Assembly: GCF_024138125.1 (NCBI RefSeq)
Contig: NZ_CP099994.1
Coordinates: 186,001 to 250,000 of the forward strand
DNA from: Halorussus salilacus
GTDB taxonomy: Archaea > Halobacteriota > Halobacteria > Halobacteriales > Haladaptataceae
Direction of reading: 5' to 3'
DNA length: 64,000 nucleotides
Shown: positions 40,254-50,045 of the stretch, piece after piece
Numbering within the stretch: position 1 is the stretch's first letter
Layout: each line of letters begins with the position of its first letter
Made by a program: the position numbers and the translations under genes
Notes under the pieces: generated by a model
The model's database searches: none
Told to the model about the DNA's origin: nothing
What the model saw: the letters and a program-made list of their open reading frames with translations, nothing else

Positions 40254-41498
40254 CTACGAGGCGGAGCCGTCGACTCGATTCAGCAGGGGTCTGGCGAGTT
40301 CGTTGTACGCGTATCGAAGAAACGGACAGGGGTCGCTGCGGTCGGCGTAATCGAACCGGGGATGCCGGACCAGCGACGACAGGACCGCCGCCAGCGCGGC
40401 CCCCATCGACGGCCGCTCGACGAGAGGCACGTCCTCGAAGACCACACTGCGCAGGTACGATATCTCCCCGACGAGGAGGTGGCCGCCGATGCCGACCTCG
40501 TACTCGCCGCCGATGCGGTCGGCCCGTCCGGTCGCGAGTCGCCAGTAGTAGAGCGGGAAGTCGGCTCCGGCCTGCACCGCGAACGGCACCGACGACCAGA
40601 ACCGGGGGTTGACCTCCATGAGCTTGAACTCGCCGGTGCGGTCGTCGCGCTTGAACTCCACGTCGGCCGGGCCGTGCCAGTCGAGCGCGTCGAGCAGTTT
40701 CAGCCCCTCGGCTTCGAGGTCGGGGTCGTACACCGACTTCCGGAACGCACTCGTGCCGCCGCTGTAGCTGAAGCCCCGTATCTGGCGGTGCTGGAACGTC
40801 GCCAGCGGCTCGCCGCGGTCGTACATCGCACAGAAGCTGTACTCGTCGGTGTCGGGCAAGTACTCCTGGACCAGCGGGACGTGACCCGACCGGTCGCGGA
40901 GGGCGTCGACGTCCGGGCGCTCGCCCGGTGGGAGATACTCCGTCTTCGGCGGGTTCGCGAGACCGGCCTCGGTCCCGCCGCCGTTTCGTACCGCCTGTCC
41001 CCCGACCGTCGGCGGGGACTCGCGGTAGGCGTCGGCCAGTATCGTGTACCGCCCCTTGACTATCGTCGGCCGGGACCAGTCGGTCCACTCGGTGAGCAAC
41101 TCGGTCTCGGGCACCGGGACGCCAGCCTCGGCGGCCACGTCGAACAGTTCAGTTCGGTCCTGCACCTTGCGGAGCGTCCCGAAATCGGGTATCGGCAGGT
41201 CCACGTACTCGTCGAACTCCGCCTTGTAACGCGAGAGGACGTAGGCGTCCTCCTCTCGGACCGGGAGGATCGTCCGCACGTCCTCGCGCATGGCGAGGTC
41301 GAGTAGCGCCTCCCTGTAGCCCGACGCGGTCCGGTTCGGCGAGGGGACCCGGACCGCCTCGTCGCAGTACCGCGAACAGAACACTTCGGGTGACTCCCGC
41401 TCGGAGACGGCGATGGTGTGTATCCCGCGTCGGTGGAGCGACCGCAGGGCAACGAAGGAACTCGGCACGTCCACCGCGGGAACGATGACGGACTCCAT
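40254..41498 (-). CDS. ATP-grasp carboxylate-amine ligase
   Basis: 414 aa from the ATG at 41498; the longer frame upstream overlaps another gene and is unlike the family. A preATP-grasp Rossmann part (MESVIVPAVDVPSSFVALRSL) is followed by an ATP-grasp fold with VPLVQEYLPDTDEYSFCAM, the strand DVEFKRDDRTGEFKLMEVNPRFWSS, and a C-terminal helical part. The enzyme joins a carboxylate to an amine through an acyl-phosphate. Related haloarchaeal proteins sit in polysaccharide loci. With the FemAB-like neighbour it suggests amino-acid decoration of a glycan (inference). Confidence 0.85.
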   Translation of the reverse strand: MESVIVPAVDVPSSFVALRSLHRRGIHTIAVSERESPEVFCSRYCDEAVRVPSPNRTASGYREALLDLAMREDVRTILPVREEDAYVLSRYKAEFDEYVDLPIPDFGTLRKVQDRTELFDVAAEAGVPVPETELLTEWTDWSRPTIVKGRYTILADAYRESPPTVGGQAVRNGGGTEAGLANPPKTEYLPPGERPDVDALRDRSGHVPLVQEYLPDTDEYSFCAMYDRGEPLATFQHRQIRGFSYSGGTSAFRKSVYDPDLEAEGLKLLDALDWHGPADVEFKRDDRTGEFKLMEVNPRFWSSVPFAVQAGADFPLYYWRLATGRADRIGGEYEVGIGGHLLVGEISYLRSVVFEDVPLVERPSMGAALAAVLSSLVRHPRFDYADRSDPCPFLRYAYNELARPLLNRVDGSAS

Positions 41499-41604
41499 GC
41501 TCTCTGTCGTAGAGCCATCCGGGACGGCGGCTTTGTTATTCGCCCGTTTCCGGCCGACGGCCGGGTTTAAGTCGATGCTGTGGGGGTCGGTCCCGCCGAC
41601 GGCA

Positions 41605-42687
41605 TCACGCCCGGAACATCCCGATGGCCCAGTGGTTGGGGCCGAACGCGCGTCGTCCGAGGCCGACGTTGCCGTCGACCGCACACAGCCAGCCGTCGCC
41701 GGTGTCCCACGGGTCGACGTGGTGCATCCGACCGCCGTTCCAGCCAAGCGCTCGGCCGGTCCCTTCGAGAATCGGCGATTCGGGACGTTCCGAATCGGCG
41801 TACTCGTCCGGAGCGAGCCGATCTATCTCGTAGGCGCGAACCCTGTCGCCGTACTGGGCCGCACAGTCCTGAAAGAAGACCAGAACCGAATCTTCGCCGA
41901 CGATGGGCCGCCCCGCGGGTCGAGCGGCCGTGGGCCGACCGGAGACGACCGGATTGTCGTCGTGGGGCGTCCACCCGTCCGCGAGGAGGTCGTCCGTGTA
42001 GTACGCTTCGAGTTCGTACCTGCCGTCGTCGCTACCCAACAGCGCCCACCACCGGTCGTTCCACCGGAACGCCACGCAGTCGGCGAGCTGGCGGTCGGGC
42101 GCGACCACGGTCGAGACCGGCCGCCACCCGTCCGGGAGCGAGTCGGTCCGGAACACCCGGATGGGGGCCGCCCGCTCGCGGTTCCAACGGTCGGGTATCA
42201 TGAAGTACGACCCATTCCACTCGAACACGTATGGGAACGCCAGGTGGACCTCGTCGCGGAGGACGACCCCGGTGTAGGTCCACGACCGTCCGGCGTCCCC
42301 GCTGGTCGCGTGCCCGATGACGCCCGTCGGCGTCCGGTCGCGGTTGTACACCTCGAAAAAGAGGTTCCACCCGTCGGTCTCGGAGGCGAACAGGAAGGGG
42401 TCGGCGACGAACTCCGCGTCCCCGTAGTCGTGCACGTCGGCGACGGTCAGCACGGGGTTGGCGGCCGACGCCAGCGGCCGCGGACGGAAGGGTCGGTGGC
42501 TCCCGACGCCACCCTCGTGGCCCGGGCGTACCGAACCGGGGTCGGGGGTCCGTCCCCAGTGAGCGAGTCCCTCGTCGCGACCGACGCGGCGGCCGTCGGC
42601 GAGGCCCCGGTGGACGGCCTCGCCGACGCGCCACCTGGCCCGCTCGATAGCGTCGAGGGGTTTCCTCCGGATACGTTCTACCTGCAT
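41605..42687 (-). CDS. GINT1-like five-bladed beta-propeller glycosyl/aminosugar transferase
   Basis: 360 aa. Repeated propeller marks: FVADPFLFASETDGWNLFFEV, IGHATSGDAGRSWTYTGVVL, HLAFPYVFEWNGSYFMIPD, and ADCVAFRWNDRWWALLGS. These match the N-terminal domain of glucosamine inositolphosphorylceramide transferase-like proteins found in bacterial and archaeal polysaccharide clusters. The ligand is likely a sugar; catalysis is not shown. It is in line with the ATP-grasp gene, about 105 bp downstream. Confidence 0.78.
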   Translation of the reverse strand: MQVERIRRKPLDAIERARWRVGEAVHRGLADGRRVGRDEGLAHWGRTPDPGSVRPGHEGGVGSHRPFRPRPLASAANPVLTVADVHDYGDAEFVADPFLFASETDGWNLFFEVYNRDRTPTGVIGHATSGDAGRSWTYTGVVLRDEVHLAFPYVFEWNGSYFMIPDRWNRERAAPIRVFRTDSLPDGWRPVSTVVAPDRQLADCVAFRWNDRWWALLGSDDGRYELEAYYTDDLLADGWTPHDDNPVVSGRPTAARPAGRPIVGEDSVLVFFQDCAAQYGDRVRAYEIDRLAPDEYADSERPESPILEGTGRALGWNGGRMHHVDPWDTGDGWLCAVDGNVGLGRRAFGPNHWAIGMFRA

Positions 42688-42856
42688 ACGTGGTCGATTT
42701 CGCGGTCGCTCATCCGCGACGATTTCGGTGGGCCGCCCCTCTCACGGCGACGCGCCCCTCGACCGCGCTGTTCGGTTCGTATTCGTCCCCATCCCATAGC
42801 GACTCCAACGACGCCGCATTTCAAAAGCGTGTCGCGCGTTCGGCGGACACTGTGAG

Positions 42857-44689
42857 CTACGGGGTTCCCGTGGTCGAGGAGTTCGTTCGGTTCCCCACGT
42901 CTCGGACGACGTAGGTGTCCAGCGTCCCGTCGTCGTAGACGTGAGCGACCGCGGGGTCGCGTTCTAACCGCTCGAAGTCCTCGGGCGAGTGTCGCCAGAA
43001 GTCCCGATACTGGGGGTAGAACCGCGGGTTCTTGGTCCGTCCCAGTTTGGTCGCCACCAGATAGCGGCGGTCGGTCGCCGCCCACGAGGGCACCTCCTCG
43101 TCGGAGGCGTTTCGGTAGTCGAAGTGCATCGGCGGCGGCGGCACTTCCCGCCGGACGTTCTCGCCCCAGACCTCCGTAGAGCGGTGGAAGTTGTACATCC
43201 GATACTGGTCGATTCCCAACTGATCGATCAACAGCGTCCGATTGCGGTGCTCGAAGAGCCAATCCATCCCTTCGACCTCGGCCTGTGTGATCTGACTGCT
43301 GGAGTCGTTCGCGAGCGGTGACCCGTACAGGAGAAAGACCGAGAGGAAGGCGAACACGACGAACGAGACGTAGAGGAGCCGACGGAGGTTCCGACTCGCG
43401 GTTTCGCAGTCGACCCGCTCGAAGAGCGTGTAGAACCCGATTCCGATCAGGACGGAACCGGCGAACAACGCGTACCGGACGATTCGATAGAAGTCGAGTA
43501 CCACGTCGACGAAGAACGCGATGGCACCGCCGACCGTGAACACCACGAGAGTCGCCCCGAGGAAGGCCTCGACGGGGTCGAAGCGGCGCTCGTCCCGGAC
43601 GATGAGGAGCGCGTAATAGCTCAAAAAGAGCAGTCCCATACCGACGACGGCACCGACCATCCCGTAGGTATAGATGCCGGTGAGGGCGACGTCGACGAGG
43701 TCCGGCGAGGTTCGGCCGAACACGCCCGAGATGTTGTCGAACGTCGACGACCCCTCGGAGACCCCGACCAGCGTGTACACGACGCCGAGGGTGCTCCCGA
43801 TTATCGACTCGAACGAGTAGTACCACGAGAAAAAGAGGACGAACCCGAGCGAGGCCGCGGTCAGCGAGGTCGTCTCCCGGCCGGTGAACCCCTCGCCCGT
43901 GCGCCGTCCGACGAGGAACGACAGCTTCAGGAGCACGAGTATGCCGACGACGAAGACTGTGACCGCGGGGTGATAGAACACGAGCGCGACCATGGCGACG
44001 AGCAACAGCAGCTTGAACCGGTAGCGCGACCGGCCGCCGTAACTCCGGAAGAGCAGGGCGAGGACGAACGGGAGGAGCATGAACGCGACCACGCTCGGAT
44101 GGAAGAAGACGTGGTCGAAGCCGAACAGGGGCAACGAGGCGAACGGCAGGACGAGTAGTGCCTTCCGGCCGTCCGAGAAGAGCGCGGTCAACAGCGGATA
44201 CATCGAGACGACGTAGAAAATCGAGACGACCGGCGGAACGACGTTTATCACCTTCGAGGGGTCGATACCGGTCGCATCGCTCAGCGTCAGCGCGAGCAGG
44301 TGAACGTTGGGATAGTAGTTGTTCCGCGGGAGGGTCCCGAGGTCGGCGATCTCCCGAATCATCCCGATGTACGTGAGCATGTCGCCCCTGGCGAACAGGT
44401 GGTATCGCAACGCGGGAATCGACAGCAGAACCACGCTGGCGGCGACGACGAGCGCGAAGCCCCACTTCCAGTAGGGGTGGGGGTCCTCTGACCGCCCGCT
44501 CTCGAAGACGACGACCTGCCCGAGGAAGACGGCCGCCAGCAGGAGTGCCCAGAACGCCGGGCCGTAGCTGTCGTACACCGATATCTCGTAGGTCGGCGCG
44601 TACGGGTCGGCGGCGACGAACGTAATCGCCGTCGCGACCGACGCCGCTCCCGCGGCTACGAGGAGCTTCAGCCTCGTCGGCCGCTCCAC
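42857..44689 (-). CDS. Large polytopic membrane glycosyltransferase-like protein
   Basis: 610 aa with about 12 predicted membrane helices in residues 10-460 and a C-terminal extracellular domain of about 150 residues. The loop after the first pair of helices contains ARGDMLTYIGMIREI and NNYYPNVHLLALTLS, an arrangement like GT-C enzymes (Asp in the first outer loop, lipid-linked sugar donor). It probably transfers sugars from a dolichol carrier on the outer face. It is divergent from the flippase gene, with a 28-bp perfect palindrome between them. Confidence 0.75.
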   Translation of the reverse strand: MERPTRLKLLVAAGAASVATAITFVAADPYAPTYEISVYDSYGPAFWALLLAAVFLGQVVVFESGRSEDPHPYWKWGFALVVAASVVLLSIPALRYHLFARGDMLTYIGMIREIADLGTLPRNNYYPNVHLLALTLSDATGIDPSKVINVVPPVVSIFYVVSMYPLLTALFSDGRKALLVLPFASLPLFGFDHVFFHPSVVAFMLLPFVLALLFRSYGGRSRYRFKLLLLVAMVALVFYHPAVTVFVVGILVLLKLSFLVGRRTGEGFTGRETTSLTAASLGFVLFFSWYYSFESIIGSTLGVVYTLVGVSEGSSTFDNISGVFGRTSPDLVDVALTGIYTYGMVGAVVGMGLLFLSYYALLIVRDERRFDPVEAFLGATLVVFTVGGAIAFFVDVVLDFYRIVRYALFAGSVLIGIGFYTLFERVDCETASRNLRRLLYVSFVVFAFLSVFLLYGSPLANDSSSQITQAEVEGMDWLFEHRNRTLLIDQLGIDQYRMYNFHRSTEVWGENVRREVPPPPMHFDYRNASDEEVPSWAATDRRYLVATKLGRTKNPRFYPQYRDFWRHSPEDFERLERDPAVAHVYDDGTLDTYVVRDVGNRTNSSTTGTP

Positions 44690-44745
44690 GCCGACCCCCC
44701 ACTCATCGTCTACCTACGCGGCGGCCTCGGTATTGTGTCTTCCGG

Positions 44746-44773
44746 GCGAGGCGGTCCCGCGGGACCGCCTCGC
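44746..44773. repeat. 28-bp perfect palindrome between divergent glycan genes
   Basis: 14-bp arms with no spacer, in the promoter region shared by the GT-C-like gene (start 44689) and the flippase gene (start 44880). A TATA-like ACATTTATG lies at 44791-44799 for the flippase. Confidence 0.88.
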
Positions 44774-44879
44774 GCCGGTTCGCGTGGCGAGAACATTTAT
44801 GCGGAGTTCAGTTGTTGCTCGCGGTGTGCAGTACACGAACGAACCCGGCGAGCGCGCCGTCGAATGAGGGGGTGAACCG

Positions 44880-46304
44880 ATGAACGTCGCCCGGTCGAGC
44901 TTCAAGGTGTTCCTCGCGGAGACCGTCAGCGTCGTGCTGTCGTTTCTCGCCATCATGTACTACGCCCGAGAGCTGGGTGCCGCGCGACTCGGGACGTTCT
45001 TCCTGTTTCAAGCGACGCTGTTCGTTCTCAGGCGACCGGCCGACTTGGGCCTCCGAATTGCTGTCCAGAAACGGATCAGCGAGGGGAGCCATCCCGAATC
45101 CGTCCTCACCACGAGCCTCCTGTTGAAACTCGGATTGCTGTCGCTCACGATCTGGGGCCTGTTGGCGGTCCGAGGATTCGTCGCGGATTACATCGGTCTC
45201 GACCTCACCTGGTTCCTCGTCGTAGCTCTGGTGCTTCACGAGCTTTCGTCCCTGATGAAGAACGCCCTCTCCGGGGAACTCCGCGTGGGTGAGACGGCGA
45301 TCATAGACTTCGTGTACAACGTCGTCATGTACGGCGGCGGTGTCCTCCTCGTGTACGCGGGATACGGGGTCGTCGGACTGGTCGTCAGCGTCATCGCGGG
45401 ACTGGCGCTTCGACTCGTCCTGGCGTTCCGCGCCGTCGACACCGGCTTCGGGCGGCCGTCGATGGAGCGGGCGCGCTCGCTGGCCGCCTACGCCAAGTTC
45501 ACCGTCGTCCCGAGCGTCGGCCATCAGGTCCACCAGTGGATGGACACGCTCATCCTCGGCGTGCTGGCGACGAACGCCGCGGTCGGGGTGTACGAGGTCG
45601 CGTGGCGGATCGGCGGCCCCGTGCTTCTGGCAGCCCAGTCCATCGGCGTGGCCATCTTCCCCCAGTTCAGCTCGTGGGACTCCGCGGGGTCGCGGGACTC
45701 CATCGAGCGCCTGTTCTCGCGCGTACTCACCCCGTCGATGTTCCTCGTGTTTCCGGCGTTCTTCGGCACGCTCGTCCTCGCCGAGGAGATACTGACACTC
45801 GTGTTCGACGCCGAGTTCGGGGCCGCGTGGCTCGCCCTCATCATCATCATGGCTGGCAAGATACCCAGCGGCATCAAGACGCTGGCAGGCGACGCCCTGT
45901 ACGGCCTCAACAAGCCGAAGTACGTCACCATCGCGACCATCGTGACGATAACCGCGAACTTCGTGCTGAACGTGATTCTCATCTCGGCGTTCGGCATCGT
46001 CGGTGCCGCGACGGGGACGATGGTCTCGGTCACCATCGGGATGGCTCTCCGAACCTACTATCTCTCGAGATTCATCGAGATTCGAGCACCGTACGACGAA
46101 CTCGGGTGGTGTGCGGTGTCGGCCGCCGCCATGGGGACCGTCCTCTACGCCGCGAAGACCGTCGTTCCGGTCGAGACGGCGGCCGGTCTGTTCGGATTCG
46201 TCGCGACGGGCGTCGTCCTGTACGGCGCGTTCGTGCTCCTCTACCCGCCGCTGAAGGACCAGATATCCGCACAGCTCCGGGAGTTCGTTCCAGGGTTGCA
46301 GTGA
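44880..46304 (+). CDS. Wzx-type oligosaccharide flippase
   Basis: 474 aa, about 14 membrane helices, polysaccharide-synthase/MATE fold. Typical features are a start SSFKVFLAETVSVVLSFLAIMYYARELG, the middle YAKFTVVPSVGHQVHQWMDTLILG (conserved in Wzx), and LAGDALYGLNKPKYVT. It flips lipid-linked oligosaccharides to the outer leaflet. The ATG at 44880 has GGGGGTGA 5 nt before it. A glycosyltransferase gene follows on the same strand about 125 bp later. Confidence 0.92.
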   Translation: MNVARSSFKVFLAETVSVVLSFLAIMYYARELGAARLGTFFLFQATLFVLRRPADLGLRIAVQKRISEGSHPESVLTTSLLLKLGLLSLTIWGLLAVRGFVADYIGLDLTWFLVVALVLHELSSLMKNALSGELRVGETAIIDFVYNVVMYGGGVLLVYAGYGVVGLVVSVIAGLALRLVLAFRAVDTGFGRPSMERARSLAAYAKFTVVPSVGHQVHQWMDTLILGVLATNAAVGVYEVAWRIGGPVLLAAQSIGVAIFPQFSSWDSAGSRDSIERLFSRVLTPSMFLVFPAFFGTLVLAEEILTLVFDAEFGAAWLALIIIMAGKIPSGIKTLAGDALYGLNKPKYVTIATIVTITANFVLNVILISAFGIVGAATGTMVSVTIGMALRTYYLSRFIEIRAPYDELGWCAVSAAAMGTVLYAAKTVVPVETAAGLFGFVATGVVLYGAFVLLYPPLKDQISAQLREFVPGLQ

Positions 46305-46430
46305 CCCGCCTCGGCCCGTCGATTCGACCTCGGCCCGTCGGTTCGACCTCGCCCGACCCCGATTGCGTCCGGTTCGCGACGCGGGTCGGCCCGCTAACGA
46401 TTTGGGGGTCGCCGTCGTTAGCGAGTACTC

Positions 46431-47600
46431 ATGCCCTCGATCAGTACCGCGCTCGTCACCGCGTTCGCAGTATCGAGTTTCCTCGTGCTGTACGCCTACT
46501 TCCTCTACCCCGCGGGGCTCTGGGTCGTCTCCCGGTTCGTCTCCCGCTCGACGCCCACGCTCGCCGCCGCCGACGAACTCCCCACGGTGTCGCTGATAAT
46601 CGCGGCGTACAACGAGGAGGGCGTCATCGCCGACAAGATAGAGAACAGCCTCGGACTCGACTACCCCGAGGACAGACTCGACATCGTCGTCTTCTCCGAC
46701 GCGTCGAGCGACCGCACCGACGAGATCGTCCGTTCGTACGCCGACGAGGGCGTCGAACTCGAACGCATCGAGGGGCGGGTGGGCAAGACCGAGTGCCAGA
46801 ACAGGGTCGTAGACCGGGTCGACGGCGAGATACTCGTGTTCTCGGACGCCAACTGCATGTACGACGACGATGCGATACGTCGGCTGGTCGCGCGGTTCGG
46901 CGAGGGCGTCGACTGCGTCGTCGGTGAACTCCGCCACACCCGAACCGACGACGACGTGGAGGGCGAGTCGCTCTACTGGCGCTACACCCGGCTGGTCAAG
47001 CGACTGGAGTCGAACGTCGGGTCGGTCGTGAAGGGCAACGGCGCGATATACGCCGTCCGCCGGGAGGCGTACGTCCCGCTCCCGGCCGACGCCATGAGCG
47101 ACTTCGCCGAACCCCTCGCCGTCCGGGAGCGCGGCGGGCGGGTCGAGTACGCCCACGATGCGGTCGCTCGCGAGCGGACCGCCGGGTCGGTCGAGGCAGA
47201 ACGCGCCCGCAAGACCCGCATCGCGACCCGGTCGTGGCACACGGTGGCCCAGCACCTCGGACTCCTGAACCCCCTGCAGTACGGCCGCTACTCGCTCCAG
47301 TTGTTCTCCGACACCGTCCTCTGGTGGACCACTCCGCTCCTGTTCGTCGCGGCGTTCGCCAGTGCCACCGCGCTGTGGTTCCTGACCGGAAGCACCTTCT
47401 TCGGCCTCGTGGTCGCGGGGTTCGTGGCGCTGGTCCTCGCGGGTTCGGTCGGACACGTCCTGAACCGCCGGGGGAGCTCGGTCCCCTCGCTGTTGCACGT
47501 CCCCCACTACTTCCTCGTCGGCAACTACAGCCTCGCGGTCGGCGCGTGGAACTTCCTCCGGGGACACAACATCGTGACGTGGAATACGATGAACGAGTGA
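46431..47600 (+). CDS. Family 2 glycosyltransferase with membrane helices
   Basis: 389 aa. One N-terminal helix, then a GT-A domain: PTVSLIIAAYNEEGVIADKIE, VVFSDASSDRTDEIV, EILVFSDANCMY (the DxD-equivalent metal site), KGNGAIYAVRR, and a C-terminal pair of helices (LLFVAAFASATALWFL and the region after FGLVVAGFVALVLAG). This is the hyaluronan/cellulose-synthase-like GT2 layout, so it may extend a chain at the membrane. It is expressed together with the flippase. Confidence 0.92.
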   Translation: MPSISTALVTAFAVSSFLVLYAYFLYPAGLWVVSRFVSRSTPTLAAADELPTVSLIIAAYNEEGVIADKIENSLGLDYPEDRLDIVVFSDASSDRTDEIVRSYADEGVELERIEGRVGKTECQNRVVDRVDGEILVFSDANCMYDDDAIRRLVARFGEGVDCVVGELRHTRTDDDVEGESLYWRYTRLVKRLESNVGSVVKGNGAIYAVRREAYVPLPADAMSDFAEPLAVRERGGRVEYAHDAVARERTAGSVEAERARKTRIATRSWHTVAQHLGLLNPLQYGRYSLQLFSDTVLWWTTPLLFVAAFASATALWFLTGSTFFGLVVAGFVALVLAGSVGHVLNRRGSSVPSLLHVPHYFLVGNYSLAVGAWNFLRGHNIVTWNTMNE

Positions 47601-47635
47601 AAAGAAACCGCTCGGTATCGGCCGCTTCGCCGTCC

Positions 47636-49126
47636 TCAGAGCGTGATGGTCTCGGTCTGGGTAGTGACGTTCTCCCCGCCATCTTCGGCGCGCAACGTCA
47701 CTTCGAGTCCGGTGTCGACCGGGAACTGGAAGAGGTCCCACCCGGACGCGCTCTCGCCACTTACGTCGGTCACCGCGAAGTTCATGTTCTCCTCGTCCTC
47801 GGCCACCACGACTTCGACGGTGTCGAGTTCGTCCTCGTTCTCCGAGACGGCCCACTGGACCGAGAACATCCTGTCGTCGCCCAACTGCTGGCTCTTGGAT
47901 ATCTCGAATCGGTCGATGTCGGGACCGTCCGATTCGACGATGTCGTCGATGCTCACTTCTTCGTCGTCGTACCGAATCGTCCACTTCGACTCGTCGAGGT
48001 CGGACATCGACTCGATGGTGCCGTCCACGTAGTACGAGTCGCCGTATCCGTTGCCGACCGCACCGTTGACCGTCACGGTTCCGTCACCGTTGTCGGTGAT
48101 GTCGTCGTTGTCCTCCGCGGAGAGGTCACCGGCGTCGGTCCGCTTTTCGACGGTTCCGGCGACGGTGAACTCGTACTCCGTCGTGGCCATCCCCTCGCTA
48201 GTGATGAGTTCGAGGATGATGCCTTCCGGGTCGGCGTCCTGTTCGGGTGGTGTACCCGGGATGGGGGTGGTGCTGAGCTTCCAGTTATCTAAATACACGT
48301 CTTGGTCTTTCGGTGACGGGTCACTACCGCCGTACCATACCGTGAACGCGTAGTTGATTCCTTCTTCGGGGTGTTCTGTCCACCGAACCTCATCTTGCTC
48401 GATTGTCTTTTCGTCGTCGACCCAGTACTCTAATATTCCATCGGAATTTGCACTCCCGTTTGAAACGGTGTTCATCTTTACGTGTTGGGTGATTCGATGC
48501 CACTCGCCTTTCGACACCCAACGATAGCCCCAGTTATTGCCGTACTGGCCATCCATGTCCATGTGGTAGACGTACGAGCCGATTCGAATCCGGTCGCTGT
48601 CGGTGTCTTTGAACCCGGCCCGTGCGCTCCATCCGTATCCGGTGGCCGGATCGCCACCGTGGCCGTCACCGTTCTCGTCGGTTTCACTCCAGTCTTCGAA
48701 GTAGTTCATCGGCCCCGGCAGTTTGTTCGTGTGCGAACTGCCTTCGAAGTCGGACGAAAACCGCACCCAGTAAGTGGCGTACAGCTCCTGAATCGGTTCG
48801 TCGAGTAGGTCCGCTTCGACGGGATCGGTCCACGCGGTCATACCGTCGTGACTCCCCTCTTCGAACGGAACTCTGAGTGAATACGGTTCGGACTGAATCG
48901 GCTGGGACGTGAGTTCATCGTACATGTTGTACGTGAACGTGAAATTGTCACGGTACCCCTCGTCCTCGAAGTTTTCATCCAAAAATAGGTCTCCTTCTTG
49001 CGCCGTCCCGACTGTACCGAATGCTACAAGAGATGTCGCTGCCACGCCAGCTAATTGCAAGTAGTCACGCCGTTTGAGCGCCAATTTCTCGTGGTCGGAA
49101 TCACGTACCGTCTCGTCGCGTGCCAT
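47636..49126 (-). CDS. Tat-exported polysaccharide lyase-like protein (PL14 type)
   Basis: 496 aa. The N-terminus LKRRDYLQLAGVAATSLVA is a Tat-like signal. Residues about 45-290 form a concanavalin-type beta sandwich with ATYWVRFSSDFEG, NKLPGPMNYFEDW and RWVSKGEWHRITQHVKMNT, close to alginate/glucuronan lyase family 14. The final 180 residues are two beta-rich domains. It would cut or bind an acidic extracellular polymer, plausibly the one made by this locus. Base composition is clearly lower in G+C than the flanking genes. Confidence 0.75.
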   Translation of the reverse strand: MARDETVRDSDHEKLALKRRDYLQLAGVAATSLVAFGTVGTAQEGDLFLDENFEDEGYRDNFTFTYNMYDELTSQPIQSEPYSLRVPFEEGSHDGMTAWTDPVEADLLDEPIQELYATYWVRFSSDFEGSSHTNKLPGPMNYFEDWSETDENGDGHGGDPATGYGWSARAGFKDTDSDRIRIGSYVYHMDMDGQYGNNWGYRWVSKGEWHRITQHVKMNTVSNGSANSDGILEYWVDDEKTIEQDEVRWTEHPEEGINYAFTVWYGGSDPSPKDQDVYLDNWKLSTTPIPGTPPEQDADPEGIILELITSEGMATTEYEFTVAGTVEKRTDAGDLSAEDNDDITDNGDGTVTVNGAVGNGYGDSYYVDGTIESMSDLDESKWTIRYDDEEVSIDDIVESDGPDIDRFEISKSQQLGDDRMFSVQWAVSENEDELDTVEVVVAEDEENMNFAVTDVSGESASGWDLFQFPVDTGLEVTLRAEDGGENVTTQTETITL

Positions 49127-49328
49127 GCAACCTTCAATGCTATATCCACATATTATAAACTTATTGGTGTGGGACCAATCTGTCGCAAGTAATCAGGCTA
49201 TCGTCTTTCGCAAAGGATGGCAATGGAACATTACTACTAAAAGTTAGATGACTACCTCTCGGGGACCAAACTGTACGGTTGTATTGCCTCCCCAAGGATT
49301 AAATGAGATATTCCCGTTCCAACGGTCT

Positions 49329-50045
49329 ATGCCACTGAACAGGGGATACCAGTACGTGAAGGCCGCAACAAACCTCGTTCTGGCGATGCTGTCCCGCGAC
49401 TCGACCCAAAAAAAGCGACAAGCTGAGTTGGGGTACTGGAGACTCCAAAAAGCTAAGAAAGGAAAACTACCATCGGACCATTACGAGTACTTCTTCACGG
49501 ATCACTTCGATCTCGATACGGGTGAGTACGACGGAAAGCGAGTGCTCGATATCGGCTGTGGTCCGCGGGGGTCTCTCGATTGGGCGACGATGGCCGAACA
49601 GAATATCGGGCTGGACCCGCTGGTGAACGAGTACGAGAATCTCGGTTTCGCTGACGACTCACCGATGGAGTACGTCGATAGCGGAGCCGAAGACATTCCG
49701 TTTCCCGACGAACACTTCGATATCGTTACCTCGTTCAATTCGTTGGATCACGTAGACGACCTTCAGCGGAGCATCGCTGAAATCAAGCGTGTGACGGCTC
49801 CCGATGGCTTGTTCCTACTTATCACTGATGTGAACCACGACCCGACCGTGACCGAACCGATATCCTACGGCTGGGATATCGTCGACGAATTCCGTCCCGA
49901 ATTCGAACTCGTCTGGCAAGACCGACGCGAGAAATCGGAAGACGGAATATATGCGAGCGCTCGATTCGGCGACCCATACGACTTTTCTAACGAAGAGACA
50001 CGGTACGGCGTGCTGTCAGCGAAGTTCGAACGCCGAAGTCTTTAG
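49329..50045 (+). CDS. Class I SAM-dependent methyltransferase
   Basis: 238 aa from the ATG at 49329, directly after a TATA-like GATTAAATGAGATATT; an ATG at 49248 would add 27 residues without family support. SAM-binding motif GKRVLDIGCGPRGSLDW, then IGLDPLVNEYENLG, AEDIPFPDEHFDIVTSFNSLDHV and the post-motif LFLLITD. Methyltransferases in glycan loci usually cap or modify sugars. It is AT-rich and rich in Lys/Glu relative to neighbours, like the adjacent lyase-like gene; both may have arrived together. Confidence 0.85.
   Translation: MPLNRGYQYVKAATNLVLAMLSRDSTQKKRQAELGYWRLQKAKKGKLPSDHYEYFFTDHFDLDTGEYDGKRVLDIGCGPRGSLDWATMAEQNIGLDPLVNEYENLGFADDSPMEYVDSGAEDIPFPDEHFDIVTSFNSLDHVDDLQRSIAEIKRVTAPDGLFLLITDVNHDPTVTEPISYGWDIVDEFRPEFELVWQDRREKSEDGIYASARFGDPYDFSNEETRYGVLSAKFERRSL

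Noticed and set aside
44808-47984. A 1058-aa minus-strand frame
   Set aside because: It runs antisense to the flippase and GT2 genes, which have clear families; the frame is an absence of stops, not a gene.
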